NCBI GenBank assembly: GCA_030407085.1
Contig: CM059583.1
Coordinates: 42,439,001-42,503,000 of the forward strand
Origin: Trichopria drosophilae
Taxonomy: Eukaryota > Arthropoda > Insecta > Hymenoptera > Diapriidae
Reading direction: 5' to 3'
DNA: 64,000 nt
In this document: positions 24,640-36,753 of the stretch, piece by piece
How positions within the stretch are numbered: the first letter of the stretch is position 1
How the letters are laid out: each line of letters starts with the position of its first letter
Position numbers and translations under genes: made by a program
Notes under the pieces: generated by a model
Told to the model about the DNA's origin: nothing
The model's input: only the letters and a program-made list of their open reading frames with translations
The model's database searches: none

Positions 24640-24785
24640 CTCTAAATTTCCATGAGTAAAAAGTCACTCTAAGCGGCAGTGAAAACCTACTAATTGGAGT
24701 GTATTTTCAGTTTTACAAAGCGTAGCATTATTTCACTACTTTCTAAGAGTGAATACATCTCTCCGATACAGTGAATGTGTTTAAA
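24640..24785. repeat. Short repeat of the 'GAGTGAAAA' family
   Basis: Blocks such as AAAAGTCACTCTAAGCGGCA, AGTGAAAACCTACT, ATTGGAGTG and AGAGTGAATACATCTC resemble 2728-2830, 7053-7200, 19650-19700 and 39015-39075. The boundaries are not sharp. Confidence 0.4.
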
Positions 24786-25692
24786 ACTTTTATTTTACTT
24801 TAAAAAAAAACACTAATTTAATTAAGATCTTTTTTAATGTGTTTTTTTTCGTAGAATTTATAACACGTGATTCGTAATTTGTAATTTATTAGAGAAAATA
24901 TGATTTTCATAGCCCATGCTAATAAAAACCGTCAAAAGTGTTTTCGACTAGTTTCTGTCCAGTTCTGTTATTTTCCATTTTAAAGGTACAAGAAAACTGG
25001 ACAGTGTACGATAAAACTGGACAGGCTTTTACCAGATCAATAAAAGAAAATGTAGGTAACTGAGAAAAACATTTATTTTTACTATTCGAATTCATAAAAC
25101 GATTTTCGACACTTTCTAAAATTGTCGTGAATATTTATTAATGTAAACTCTTGAGATATATCTTAATTTACTGCCGTGTTCAGGATATATAAATTATACT
25201 CAGTTGTGACCTGTGTTTACGTACTCTAGAAAGCGAAAGATTTTTCAGTTATGATGAAGGCGCAACCGGGAAAGAAACAAGCGTGAAATTCAAGTTACAA
25301 AAACTTCACTCAAACGAGTCAAAATCATTAATTCTTAAGTCTACTTTCAATGCAAATCGGAAATTATGTAGTTACGGAATTCATTAAAACTTTCAACGAA
25401 ATCGTATTACACTTTGAATCGATTTAAATTCCGTTTACATTTGTGTAGTTTATACGGAGATCTGTGCAGCTTAAGATAGAGATAAAATGAGTAATTTTTT
25501 AAATACATTAAACAATGAATTAAATGCGCTTAGAATAAATTTAAGAATAAAAAATCCATGCGTATTCTAAAGACGAATTCGAATTTCATAAATATATTAA
25601 TATTATTCTTAACCTATTATTACTTAAAGTGTACTTTAAAGAAATACGCAGACAAACAGACTCCAGTGACACACTCCATCATATAATCAAAC

Positions 25693-25869
25693 TTATATGT
25701 CACTCGGTGTTTTTTCGGGTCGTTTACTAAAATAAGCTTTTAGATTTGGATTTTCTCTAATCGAGTCTACCAACTTCTGCAACGTCGGGTGTGATCTATT
25801 CAAATCACGTGCCAGTATATTGGATAAGTATTCGCTGACTGCTGCATAAAATACATCTGCATACGTAAC
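25693..25869 (-). CDS. GstS1: GST sigma coding exon 4 (stop codon)
   Basis: The acceptor is CATTCATGCAG ending at 25870. It encodes VTYADVFYAAVSEYLS… to KTPSDI and a TAA at 25695-25693. The TYADVFYA segment is the N-capping/hydrophobic-staple region of the GST C-terminal domain. No canonical poly(A) hexamer was found close downstream on the minus strand. Confidence 0.92.
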   Translation of the reverse strand, partial: VTYADVFYAAVSEYLSNILARDLNRSHPTLQKLVDSIRENPNLKAYFSKRPEKTPSDI

Positions 25870-28800
25870 CTGCATGAATGATATTAAAATTAATGATTTT
25901 CAAATTATGAACATAGTTAAACATACATTACTAGCATTATTTAAATATACGTATTTTCACTTAAACCTGTACTGTTTTAATTAGTTATCATATAAGTTGT
26001 TAACAACAGTAGTTTTATCTCTAGACATGCAAGAATATAAGAATTTATGACATCAAAAATACTCTGTGAAACACAGTGGATTATTGGAATACTGTCAGAA
26101 AATTATAAATCAATCTGCCTTTTCTCCATAGAACTTTAAACATTTCACAGGACGTCAGTTATGACAATTTGAATATCATGAAATATATATATATATATAT
26201 ACAATACCACGATTTTTCAATTTTAGTGTCTTTTATACATATCCAGTGTTAGTTAGGCGCTATAATTGTATATTAATTTAGGGGCGAAAGTTGAAAAGTG
26301 CCTCGACAATATTTTTAGTTTATGCTGTACAACTCTTTAAATAACGCTTTGTGAAATTTCATGCGTGCCGTACACGTAGTTGAGATTATAAAAAAGTGAA
26401 AAATCTTTCAAACAAGGATGTGCATGATGTAAAAATGAAAAGAGCTCACAGTTGCACGACAACTTTTTCAAAATTTTACTTTGTAGTAATAAAGCAACTG
26501 CATATTTTGTAATGACATATTATACATGACTGACTATATATATTGATATTTTTTATTAACAATAATAGATGTTTTAAGTGCCGAGTAGAATGCGTGTCCC
26601 TTGTATATGCGAATAATAAAATATACTTAAATATAGAAAACTAAAACATAACTTCGTCTGAAAAAGGTACCGGATTTGCTTCCACATATTAAATTTTACT
26701 TTTCTATAGGCTTAAAAGTTACTGTAAACACTTCCTTTACGATATAACAGTATACAACCAATCGAACTTTTACAATTAACGTTCAATTTTATTTATTTCG
26801 AATTTTGTCCTCCCAAACAATGTAATAATAGATCTGTATTATTTACTGCTTTTATTTATTAAAGTCTCTCCTTTTTTGGTCGTTAAACAAAATTTTGATC
26901 TTAAATCTCTAAATAAATAATGTCCTAAAATAACAATAATTATTCACAAGTTGAATCGTCACATGGATACGCCGTTTTGAATTTTTGAAATCCTCTTGAT
27001 TAAATATTTCAAAAATAACCAAATATCGGTTCCGCACAGATTTGACCAATTAAAACTTGAAAGTAAAAAAGTTATATAATATAACACTCTATACTGGTCG
27101 GGCTCATTTTAGTGTAATTGTTTCCAAAATAATATTGCGAACTTATTTGGTCCGATAATTTTTATGTTATGTAACATGTAATTTACAAAATTGCAGATAT
27201 GATTATTATATTACCCGTATAAACTGCAAAAACTTTTTGCCCCATTTTTGAAAAACATATTATAGCAAGACTTTAAGTAACATAATTACTTTAGTGACTT
27301 TCGGTCAAAATTGTTTATAGAATTCAATTCTATGTTTATTGCAATTTTCATAACAGTAATGCTACCTTGATGATCGTTTGAAAAACACATTTTAATAAAT
27401 AGTTGTCTTAAAAGCATCTAATGCGAGCTAAAATTTTGATATTAATTTTCGAAGAAAATAATAAAATATAGGTGAGGAAAAATTCCAGTTGTAAAACATA
27501 TTTCAATTTTAGAAATTCTCGTGTTAGATAGGCATTACAAGTATTTATAACAATAGAGACGAGATTTACGGAATACTCCACCAAATATTCAAAATGACAG
27601 TATATCGTCAGATGTTACAGCTATTATGTAATCAAAATTTGTAAACTGAGTCTAAAGTTATTGAAAAATTGTTAATATTAATAAATTTTTGTTTGAAATA
27701 AATAGAGATGCTTGATGTTAGGTTCATAAATTTGCAAAAATTGTACGGTAAAGTTGTAGAGAATCTTTTTCTCGAAACAAAAAGCCATCACTCGCAAAAT
27801 CCATTCATTATTAAAAAGTCCTTAACTGGGCAAATGTAGAAATTAAAGATTAATAAAAGGTGTTTAAAGCACTCTTTTTGTGCGTCTCATTTTTTTAAAA
27901 ACATTAATGCTTTGTCTCTTCAACAATATCATTAAAAATTAAAATCAATTTCTTGAAAACGCTAACATTTACATTATACCATCGATTTATGAATTTATAA
28001 AAATTCAAACATTTTCCAAAATACAAACTATTCTAAAAAAGCCACATGGCGTTCTTACTGAAAGATACAAATTATGAAAAAAATGAACATGTTAGCAAGC
28101 ACATTTCATCTTAATTATTCATAAAACATATATATACAAAAACTCGAGATGCCAAATATTCTGGATTCGAGATGACAATAACTTCAATAACTTCTAAGTG
28201 TGCACGTGTATGGGTATGTGTAAGTGGATAAGAAAGTGAAGTTATTGTCTTTATTAAAGCAATTGCGGCAAATATAGCTGTCGTCAATATTCGTGATGTA
28301 TGTATTTTATGTACGTTTCGAATTCTAATTTGGATAATGAAAGCAACCTAGAAAAGACAAGAACCGAGGATTTCCTTCCTGCATTTTCTTTAGAACACAA
28401 ATTATGCTTAAAGAGAAGTTTATTATAAGTATGATTCCTTAGTTTCTTTCCATTTTTATTTTTACGCAAACTTACATTTGCTGTTTTTATCTGTAATTAA
28501 CGAAACACGTTATAAAGCGTTGTATTTTTTATTTGCGAGGGGAAATTTATAATTTTATATATAAAAATAGCTTAGCAATGTGCTTTCTTTGGTTTGATAG
28601 GTTTCAATCTGATATTGTGCAATGTGATATAACTGGATAGATTTTATAAATCTATAGCTACATTATCTGCAAACCTATTGGCATCTGATTCTAATTAAAA
28701 GGATCTCACCTTGCCCCTTACGAAATAACCTCCATTTTCTTTAACCAGTTCCTCAAATTTGTCAAGTAATAATGGAAGTTTTTTAGTAGCAATTTCTTTC

Positions 28801-31800
28801 AGCTTAAGTTTGATCTCAACGTCTGTTTGCCAATAAAATGATGCAACCGCTGAAAAATAACATACATTATATTTTATGCAAACAATTTCTTAATTTTTTT
28901 GCTAAAAACCTGAAAAACAATGCCGTTAAAATTTAAAATCAATTTTATCCTCTGTGTTCATTTAAATGAAATTCACCCTACCAATTACACTTAAACGTAC
29001 CTAGTAAATAAATTCTTCGAAAACCCGTAGACAAAACTACCATTCATTTGAACAAGAATTGCTTTCACACCAAAACAGCTAAAGCATGATCTTACTAGGT
29101 ATTTTTAGGTGTTGTCTTACATTAGTTTCTTTGTTACTTGCCAGGTATTTTCTTTAACTATAGTGTTAGAGCGTACTACTATTTATTTAGTGACTTATCT
29201 ACTCATTTGTATCTCTTCTTCCATTCTTGTTTTCAATCATACATTATATAATTTAAGCATATTAATATAATTTTATGAAAGTGATATTACAATTAAAATA
29301 TATAACTATTTTCATAAACATCATTATACAATACATAACGCTACTGAATAAAAATGTATCATTAAAATTGTACTTTTGTTATGAATTTTGTTATGCTAAC
29401 GAATGTAAGAAACAAACTATCCACAAACGTATGCTAACATAACATATTTCTAAGTAATCACAATTTGAGGTAATTTTGTATTGTTTTATTTAAATTTAAT
29501 AAGATAGTTTTTGTTATTTTTCGGTCACTCATAAATGAAATACTGATATAACAATAGATAGATTCTAAAGTACAATAATAATACAGTAGAAGGTACTGAT
29601 TTTAATATAAATAATAAGGAAATAAAATATAAAGATTTATTAAATAACAACTGAGCCCTCTTCAAATTACTTTAATCGTTTTTATGGCTTTAAGCTCATT
29701 AGTCCTATGTACATTTATTATTAATTTAATTATATTATATACACCGTATCGCAAAAGAAACTAAACTCGTAGATTTATCCGCAATATCGTTTGCATTAAA
29801 TTTAATAAAATTTATTAATTTGTAAATTGAGGACATAATTCTTCAGTTTGAATGTACTAATATAGTGAAATTATCTAATATGGTAATATATTAGTAAAAT
29901 AAATATGACTTATTAAAGTTACATGAACAGTGTAGATTTCTTACCGTGTCTTAAATCATCGATACTGTCAACTGCAGCATCAATTTCCAAAGCTTCAATT
30001 TCATCTGCGCTGTAGAGATCAAATTTCTTAGCTAGATATCGGCAAATGCTTTTGCTTTGATGGTATTTTTTCCCGTCAATTTCCAAAACGGGCACTTGGT
30101 GCATCGGCATTTCTGAAACCGACATTATAAATTATTTATTAGGAAAATTGGGACTATGTTACAAGGCGTTTAAAATTGCCCCGACATCCAAAATAGAGTA
30201 AAAAACTAACATTTTCTTTTTATAGTGAAAAAATTTAACATCCAATGGAATATACCATTGAATCATTAAATCTGTGTATCATTTATAGTTACTTTTTATT
30301 TAATCTTTAAATCTATTTATTTTTAAATAATTTCAACCACGAACAAGTAAGAATTCTTACGGGAAAAATGAAATAACAATCAGCCGTTTAGCATTTGCGA
30401 CAGCAAGAATGCTATCGTTCCCACTGTTATTAAATTTACATTAAAGTTCGTTCTTCCTCTAAATTCACTGGCAACGACGCCTTCTTTCATATTCAAGAAA
30501 GACATTTCAAAAGCTACTTATTATAATGCAACAGCTAAATGGGGATTGCCTACCGAAAAAAATGGAAATTGATATTAAAATAGGCAGTATAATATCATTT
30601 ACACTTATATCAGTTTCAGTTTGTTCTATTTCTTTTTAAATTCTCACAAACTTTCTGGGCGTAAATAATAGATTTGCGAAATTTTCAAAATTTCAGATAA
30701 GTCTGAATTATAGTTTGATTTGTTTTTATCGCGTTGCAATCTACTTTATTAACATACTTTCTATCCTATATTACAATCCGATTTGTGTATTATACACTGC
30801 GATGAAATGCAGGATAAGAAACTGATTTATGCGATTATATTTTTGCGAATTTGAATCTCGTACCGAAATTCAACGATTACCTTTCACTTATGAAAGTATT
30901 GTCTGCGGTTCAGGAGCCAATTTCACTGACATCTTTACGTGAGGTGATTAAATTAGCGCTTACTTTTTGTCAATACCTAATTTGTAGAAATTGATTGGTA
31001 AACTTGTATGGATAATTTACAGGTGAGTTTCCGTGGCCTTTGTTAATAATCAAGCGAATCATAAAGGTAAACTTAGTCCTCTATCTAAATCGTCATTAAT
31101 CTTTAAAAAAAATGCACAAGAGAAACGGATAGGAAAATTGTTCTGACATATTTTCAAAAAACCTAATAGAAAACCACCATCCTCTGGTACACAATTACAT
31201 TTTAGTGGAATAATTACATTATATCAGTATACTACATGATCTGAAGAGTAAACATGAAAAGTCAATGAAATCCTAGATAACGTACATTGGTAGTACATAA
31301 CAGTATTGCACGATAAACAAAAAAAATGATTATGATGAATAATGAAAAATTGCAATTTTCGCTTAAAAATCTAAATACTTGCTACCACATTTTTTTAGTA
31401 TTTAGAAGCTGAAAACCTAAATTATCATAATTGTGTATGTAAATGTAATTTAGAATAATTGTAGTAGAAATAAGTTTTGAACTGCTTAATAAACAATCAA
31501 GAATTTTCTAACTGCATACAATTACGGTTAGTCTGTAAAATAAATCGATTTCTATCTCGTTTGCTTAATTGTTAAGCCCCTCATTACAGTTTTTTTTAAC
31601 TTTCTATCGCAGTATTTTGACATTTGATATTTTAAAACGCACGATAGAAGACTTATTTTATCATCTAATCTAACTCAGAAGGTGTTTGAATAATTCATTT
31701 TATTTTATTTTTATTTATATAATAATGAATTTCTAGCATGCGCAGGTTTGAGAACTACAATTTCTTTTCCTATTGATATTTTTTATATTTTCTTAGTACA

Positions 31801-34800
31801 TCTAGACTTTGAAGAAATAAAATCTGTGTCACAATGTCAACTCAAATTGACATGTTCAAAATTAAACACCGCTAGGGAAAATTCACATACCAGATTTCAG
31901 AACAAAATGATTTCATAAATGTATCAAACATAATTATAAAACCCTAAATATATATTAAATTATATTTGGTTTTAAAAAAAGTATAAAAAATGTACTAATA
32001 AGTAAATAATTATAAAAAAGAAATTAAGTTCTGAAATGTTTGTTCAAGCAATTTACTGAAAATAAAGAACGAAAACGTCCCAATTAATGACTTTGATTGG
32101 TGACTCGACCCCTGCGGTCTATTTACTTAGAGTAAACTGCAGAGGACAAATTACTAAAAGGGGGACATCGTCACTAACTGATACTTCTACCTTAAATTAA
32201 TTTAATTGATTTCTTATACCTACTCTAGTATTTAACAACTACAGGAAAAACGAAAAAGGAAGAGTAGTTAACGTTCTATTTAACTCGTACATGACTATTG
32301 CTCGAATCATTTATTTTAAATATTTTCGCGAAGAAAAAATGATTACGAAAATGAAAATGAAAAGTGGCGTAAATTTTATTTTCCTAGTGAAAACCTTAAA
32401 AACCCACAATAATTTATGGTTTTTTGCAATTATCTCACAAATACTCAAAATTTCGAAAAATTCTTTAAATAAAAGTTGTAGATGTGATCCACATACACAT
32501 TTTATTTTGTATGCATTTTCCCGCCAAAATTGATAGTTTTTGAGACAAATTGAAAATACTAAAAAACAAGAAACAACCAATTATAACATGAATTCCACGT
32601 AACTTGTTATTCATGTTATTCCCATAATTTAATACATTGACAAGTGTAGTCATAATAATAGATTGGATTTATGGTTTTCGGGTTTCTGCGTGCTCTAAAA
32701 GTAACCTAACCTAACCAGTCAGAACTCTGCCTAACCCTATAATAATGCATAAAAGCATATGGGTGCCCTAAAACTAACCTAAGCCAACCAATCAGAACTC
32801 TGCCTATCCCTACCAATGTCCAAAAGCATACGTGTGCCGCTACGTGGAATTCATATTATAATTTATCGCTTTAATGATGTTTTGTAGTTTTTCGATATTT
32901 CTAAAAAATTATCGATTTTGGTGGGGAAATGCATACAATATAAAATGTGTTTTGATCGTATCCACCATACGAATTTTTCAAAATTTTGAGTATTTTTATG
33001 GTTTTTACCATTTTCGTAATCAGCACCCTAAAAATACGTAAGTATATCAATCCACATCAAAATTGGTTGGAGGCGTTTTCGGAAGTACACCCAAAGATAC
33101 TAATTTTAATATCTGTAGTGAACTCGAGAAAACATCATACAACACCAGTATATTTTAAAAAATTATTATCAACACTTTATTAGATATATATGTATAAAAT
33201 AAGAAATTTTTATTTTTAAAATTACCATATTAACTACCTTGAAAATTGAGAGGGATATATATATATATATATACTCGTAATATTATGCTGATACTCGACA
33301 CATTTAAAAAAAATAGTTTTATTAATTTATCATATTCAATTAAAAATAAACCAATAATACAGCCTACCAAAATAAAGCCGATCTCCATACCCAAAAACCG
33401 GAATATACTTTTCCGAAGGCTTTCGATGCGCTCAATCCAAATCTGGCATCAGATTTATTCTATCACGAGATATCCTAACCTAAATAAATATTGAATTAAT
33501 ATTTTCTTGGTTTGACTGCATAAATACGAATTGTAAACATCGGAAGTAAACATAGGAAGTAAACATAAACAAATTCTGATACGAACGCACGCAAATTATT
33601 TAGAGTTGAGCGGAGATATATAACGCCAGAAAAGTGAAATGTACTGTTGGAAAAAAAGACAAAAAGAACCCCACCTGTTAATTTTCATTCAGAAAACAAA
33701 AATCATAATTGTACCAAAAAAATCGTAACGGAAAGGCTAAAAAAGAATTCCAATGCTGATAAGCACTTTAATCTGGTTTATCCGAATTGCGAACAAAAAT
33801 TTACTGAAAATAGTAAAAAGCGATGTTTTTTGTACTTTTAAGTTAGGATATCTCAAAATTTTGACATGATGGAACAATTCTGGGTCCAGATTTGGCTTCT
33901 GCCCTTCGGAAAAACTGCTAACTATCGAAAACAAGTTGATATAGAATATTAATTTGACAATCCAAACCGAAACAAATGATTTGGATGGTATACATTAATA
34001 GTATTGTTATAAATTGTAAATACAAATAAGTTGTAAATATCTATATTTTATAAAAAGAGACGTTTATTAATACAAGGTTACACCAAAACTAAAATAATGA
34101 CAAACAGAACGACCGACAATAGAAATCCGCTGACAAACAAGGGGTTGAAGGAATTTCAACTATGAAGTAAACTAAAACATCATTCAAAATATGAATTCTC
34201 TACATTACCCCTTCCTCAAAGAATTATCTGTACAAACAAGCTATTTTTCAGATAGTTAAATCAACTATTCATTTATTTGCATGTAATGTTATGGGCAAAT
34301 AGTAACATTTCAAAAATACAATTTATATTAGTTTAACACAGCTGTGCTAACTCCCTAGAGAATTTAACAAAATCGCGAAGATAATAATTATGAAAAGTAA
34401 TTTTTGTGAACTGTATACTATTTATAAATGAAACGAGGTTGGAAGTTTTCAGCGGATATTTCTTAAGGGGAGGCACCACCTTCAAAATCAACTCTATGAA
34501 ATACATCTTTAAACATTTTAAAAACAGTATCTCTATAGTAATTTTTGGCGAGGAATTCAGTAGTGATAGAATAAAAAGTGTGCAAAATTTGTTTGGCCTA
34601 TAAATTAAAGCTAAAAAAAAATTTTTAAATAATGCTACTATATTTTTCTAAATTAAGTTAAAAATTCAACAGAATTAGGGTGAACATAAAACATATTTTC
34701 TAAATAATTACGTCTGGATTTTAAAAAATTTTTTCAAAAAATCTTTTACAGTTTTTATTCAAGCCCCTCTGAATTCCACGTAAAATAGTAGTAAAAAAAT

Positions 34801-36753
34801 AAATTTTTAAAGGTGTATTTCATAGAGTTGATTTTGAGGGTGGTGCCTTCCTCTTAATGTATCAATACCCTTATAAATACGACCGTCATCATAAAAATAA
34901 CCGTTGTAATAATAGAAAAGAAAGAAATTATTAACATAATAGAACGAAGTTGTTGGGAAGTTATTCTGAGTTCGAGTAGCATGGGACGAATAAATTTTAA
35001 TCTGATAATATATATGAAGGACTAGCAATAAATAGGTTTACACAAATAATCGTTCATGATAAAGAGTAATAATAATAATAATATTATTAATATTTTACAA
35101 TTGAAATTGTTTGATATATAAATGCAACACTACACTGAGAGAATTGATTTTTTGCTGTAAAGGAATACCATTCAATTGAAAATTTGATGTCGTTTTTTTA
35201 ATGTAGAGATGGCATTTTAATATTAAAGGCGATTCGTTTAAAATTAGTATTTTATTTCTTACACCAGAATTGGACCATTTGTTAACAGTTAAGATATTCA
35301 TACTTTGAACTCGGCGCTGCGCATATTCACTAACAATATATGGGACATGTGCCTTATACGATATATCTACGACGTATTTGTTTATAAAACTTCCATTCTT
35401 AATACGGCGCATAAATAACATCTTTAATTTATTTATTTTCACAATAACATCTTCCGAATTGCAACGGCACTTAATCGTTCTTAAAAAACCAAACAAAACA
35501 TCCACCTGAGGTTGTGGTACCATGCGTTTCGACACTAACCATGATATTTTGTAACTATTAAGAAATCATTACTTTACAGCTAGAAACGTACAGTATAAAA
35601 TGTGTTGTTTTTATTAAAAAAATGATAGCTTTATATGAAATCAATAATTATTTCATACATAGAAAATATACGATTTCTTGACTCCAAAAAAGCATTTTTT
35701 GTAATTGCGGGCGTAAAGTTCGTGCGTAAAGTACTTTTGATGCCTATCTTTCGCGCCTAAAGTAAACTTTTATGCACTCCCGACGACGAAATTCGTAAAA
35801 TGACCGGTCGTGCGTAAAGTTATACTTTACGCACTCAAACAGGCATTAAAACTTTACGCACTCACTTTACGCGCGCAAATACAAAAAATAGGATACCTAA
35901 CACATGTGTAAAGTATAACTGTTACGCACGGGTCGGGAACTTTACACATCACTCGGCGCCTTCGGCGCCTCGTATGTATGGTTCCCGTCCCGTGCGTAAA
36001 AGTATACATTACACCCTTGTTAGGTAATGTACTATTTTATAGTACACAATCCTTTCCCAGAATGTACTTGTAGAAATATATCCATTTTTGTGTTACACTA
36101 CCCAGTTTCCCTATACCTTCAACACTTAAAAATAAGTAGGCTGGACAGAAACTACAACCATAAACAGGAATTATTTTCTGCTAGGAACTTGTATATTTTA
36201 AAATCGTTACTACACGAAAAATCATTATTTCGATTATTGTATGCATTACAGTTAATCATCTTTCTTCCACCATAAATCCGTTAAATTATCTTTTTAGCTC
36301 CAAATGAAACTGGAAGAAATTGTATTGCACATTTTTATTTTATTAAATTTCCCCTTTTTTGTACGATTTTTCCTTTCGAAGGGTACGAAACTCTACTTAC
36401 ATAATAGTATGAATCAACATAATGGTATCAAATAATACATTGTAATAAGATCAGAATACTAAGTCCCAGACAGAATAGTAGAATTTCCCGATCCAATTTC
36501 CCGCAAATTGTGTATTGTGATCTTTGAATTCAAGTTCGTAACATAATCTCAATTGTTTACAAGCATATCTCATATCGTCTATCTATAACAAGGTATTGAT
36601 ATGTAACATGTCATACATACCTTCTTTGTATTGAGGCCATTCTTCTATTTTGTAACGTATATCTACGAATTCAACACCGCAGTAATGGAGTATGTATCTG
36701 ATCGGTTCACCAAGGCCGGTAAAGTCGAAATAATAGAGCTTGTAGGATGGCAT
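25693..36753 (-). CDS. GstS1: Sigma-class glutathione S-transferase (prostaglandin D synthase-like), complete, 4 coding exons
   Basis: This cytosolic enzyme conjugates glutathione to electrophiles. In insects the sigma class acts on lipid-peroxidation products such as 4-hydroxynonenal and is abundant in flight muscle. The exons are 36621-36753, 29945-30112, 28710-28849 and 25693-25869 on the - strand, with all junctions GT/AG and phases 1, 1, 0. The product is 205 residues, the normal size. The thioredoxin-like domain (1-about 75) has MPSYKLYYFD with catalytic Tyr8, Trp39, Lys43, the cis-Pro in QVPVLE (Pro52) and the Gln63-Ser64 pair in YHQSKSICRYLA. The helical domain (about 82-205) has DAAVDSIDDL with Asp93, Asp96 and Asp97, which line up with the metal-binding Asp cluster of mammalian hematopoietic PGDS, and ends FSKRPEKTPSDI. 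The usual PFG before the cis-Pro loop is PMH here. No breaks are seen. The symbol follows the fly name; orthology versus paralogy was not tested. Confidence 0.93.
26182..26201. repeat. (AT)n microsatellite
   Basis: About ten AT units in GST intron 3. A similar (AT)n run lies at 33255-33274. Confidence 0.8.
28710..28849 (-). CDS. GstS1: GST sigma coding exon 3
   Basis: The acceptor is TTATTTTTCAG and the donor AAG|GTGAGATCC. It encodes AVASFYWQTDVEIKLK to NGGYFVRGK, part of the C-terminal helical domain, 140 bp. Its last codon is followed by VTYADVF in exon 4, giving the GKxTxADV motif typical of sigma GSTs. Confidence 0.93.
29945..30112 (-). CDS. GstS1: GST sigma coding exon 2
   Basis: The acceptor is GTCGGTTTCAG ending at 30113 and the donor is G|GTAAGAAAT at 29944. 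It encodes EMPMHQVPVLEIDGKKYHQS through VDSIDDLRH and carries the cis-Pro loop, the Gln-Ser glutathione-binding pair and the Asp cluster. The exon is 168 bp. Confidence 0.93.
32380..33030. mobile_element. Nested inverted-repeat element in GST intron 1
   Basis: The outer arms are TACTCAAAATTTCGAAAAAT…TTTTGTATGCATTTTCCC (32437-32520) and its inverted partner around 32890-33000 (GGGGAAATGCATACAATATA … TTTTCAAAATTTTGAGTA). Inside sits a sharper pair, TTATAACATGAATTCCACGT at 32581 and TACGTGGAATTCATATTATA at 32841. The core has two 73-bp direct repeats. Confidence 0.65.
32690..32837 (+). repeat. 73-bp tandem duplication with AACCTAACC motif
   Basis: GTGCTCTAAAAGTAACCTAA (32690) and GTGCCCTAAAACTAACCTAA (32763) start two units that both contain CAGAACTCTGCCTA and AAAAGCATA. 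The first unit has TAACCTAACCTAACC, the complement of the insect telomere TTAGG motif over three units; this is too short to call a telomeric insertion. Confidence 0.75.
33410..33915. repeat. Inverted arm pair of about 80 bp
   Basis: TTTTCCGAAGGC, CCAAATCTGG and CGAGATATCCTAACCTAA at 33410-33485 recur inverted at 33840-33915 as TTAAGTTAGGATATCTC, CCAGATTTGG and GCCCTTCGGAAAA. About 350 bp separates the arms, and no convincing ORF lies between them. Confidence 0.5.
34463..34857. mobile_element. TTAA-flanked MITE (piggyBac-type target), TIRs about 50 bp
   Basis: TTAA at 34463-34466 and 34854-34857 bound the TIRs GGGGAGGCACCACCTTCAAA and, on the other strand, GAGGAAGGCACCACCCTCAA. Both continue through ATCAACTCTATGAAATACAyCTTTAA. 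The interior (about 290 bp) is non-coding. TTAA duplication is the hallmark of piggyBac-type transposition; that class assignment is inference. Confidence 0.8.
35095..35523 (-). CDS. Unidentified 142-residue ORF inside GST intron 1
   Basis: I do not recognise this protein. The frame opens at ATG 35523 (MVPQPQVDVLFGFLRTIKC…) and closes at TAA 35097-35095. It is basic, with mixed composition rather than the K/N/I/F-only make-up of chance frames in this AT-rich DNA. Segments such as RRIKNGSFINKYVVDISYK and YIVSEYAQRRVQSMNI look protein-like. There is no signal peptide or transmembrane segment, and no obvious splice site or poly(A) signal. It lies on the same strand as GST and next to repeats, so it could be a transposon or retrogene fragment, a small nested gene, or chance. 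Confidence 0.3.
   Translation of the reverse strand: MVPQPQVDVLFGFLRTIKCRCNSEDVIVKINKLKMLFMRRIKNGSFINKYVVDISYKAHVPYIVSEYAQRRVQSMNILTVNKWSNSGVRNKILILNESPLILKCHLYIKKTTSNFQLNGIPLQQKINSLSVVLHLYIKQFQL
35700..36026. repeat. GTGCGTAAAGT-rich hairpin repeat
   Basis: The core GCGTAAAGT or its complement ACTTTACGC occurs about eight times in both orientations over 330 bp. The right third, 35894-36026, is a hairpin whose arms begin TACCTAACAcATGTGTAAAG and, on the other strand, TACCTAACAaGGGTGTAATG, and continue through TTACGCACGGGwCGGGAAC. A GGCGCCTTCGGCGCC palindrome lies in the loop. It is markedly more GC-rich than its surroundings. Confidence 0.7.
36621..36753 (-). CDS. GstS1: GST sigma coding exon 1 (start codon)
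   Basis: ATG is at 36753-36751. It encodes MPSYKLYYFD… to WPQYKE and ends one base into the next codon. The donor is G|GTATGTATG at 36620. Immediately upstream the minus strand reads TTGGCCTTCACGAAAG|ATG, a possible splice acceptor placing the ATG at the very start of its exon. Confidence 0.92.

Larger units (their letters stand above)
30113..36620 (-). other. GST intron 1 (6.5 kb), rich in inserted repeats
   Basis: It contains a nested inverted-repeat element (32380-33030), an inverted arm pair (33410-33915), a TTAA-flanked MITE (34463-34857), an unidentified ORF (35095-35523) and the GTGCGTAAAGT hairpin (35700-36026). No GST exon lies inside. Confidence 0.7.

Noticed and set aside
32702..32716. 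Interstitial telomere from AACCTAACCTAACC
   Set aside because: Only about three units, embedded in a 73-bp duplication. Too short to infer telomeric origin.
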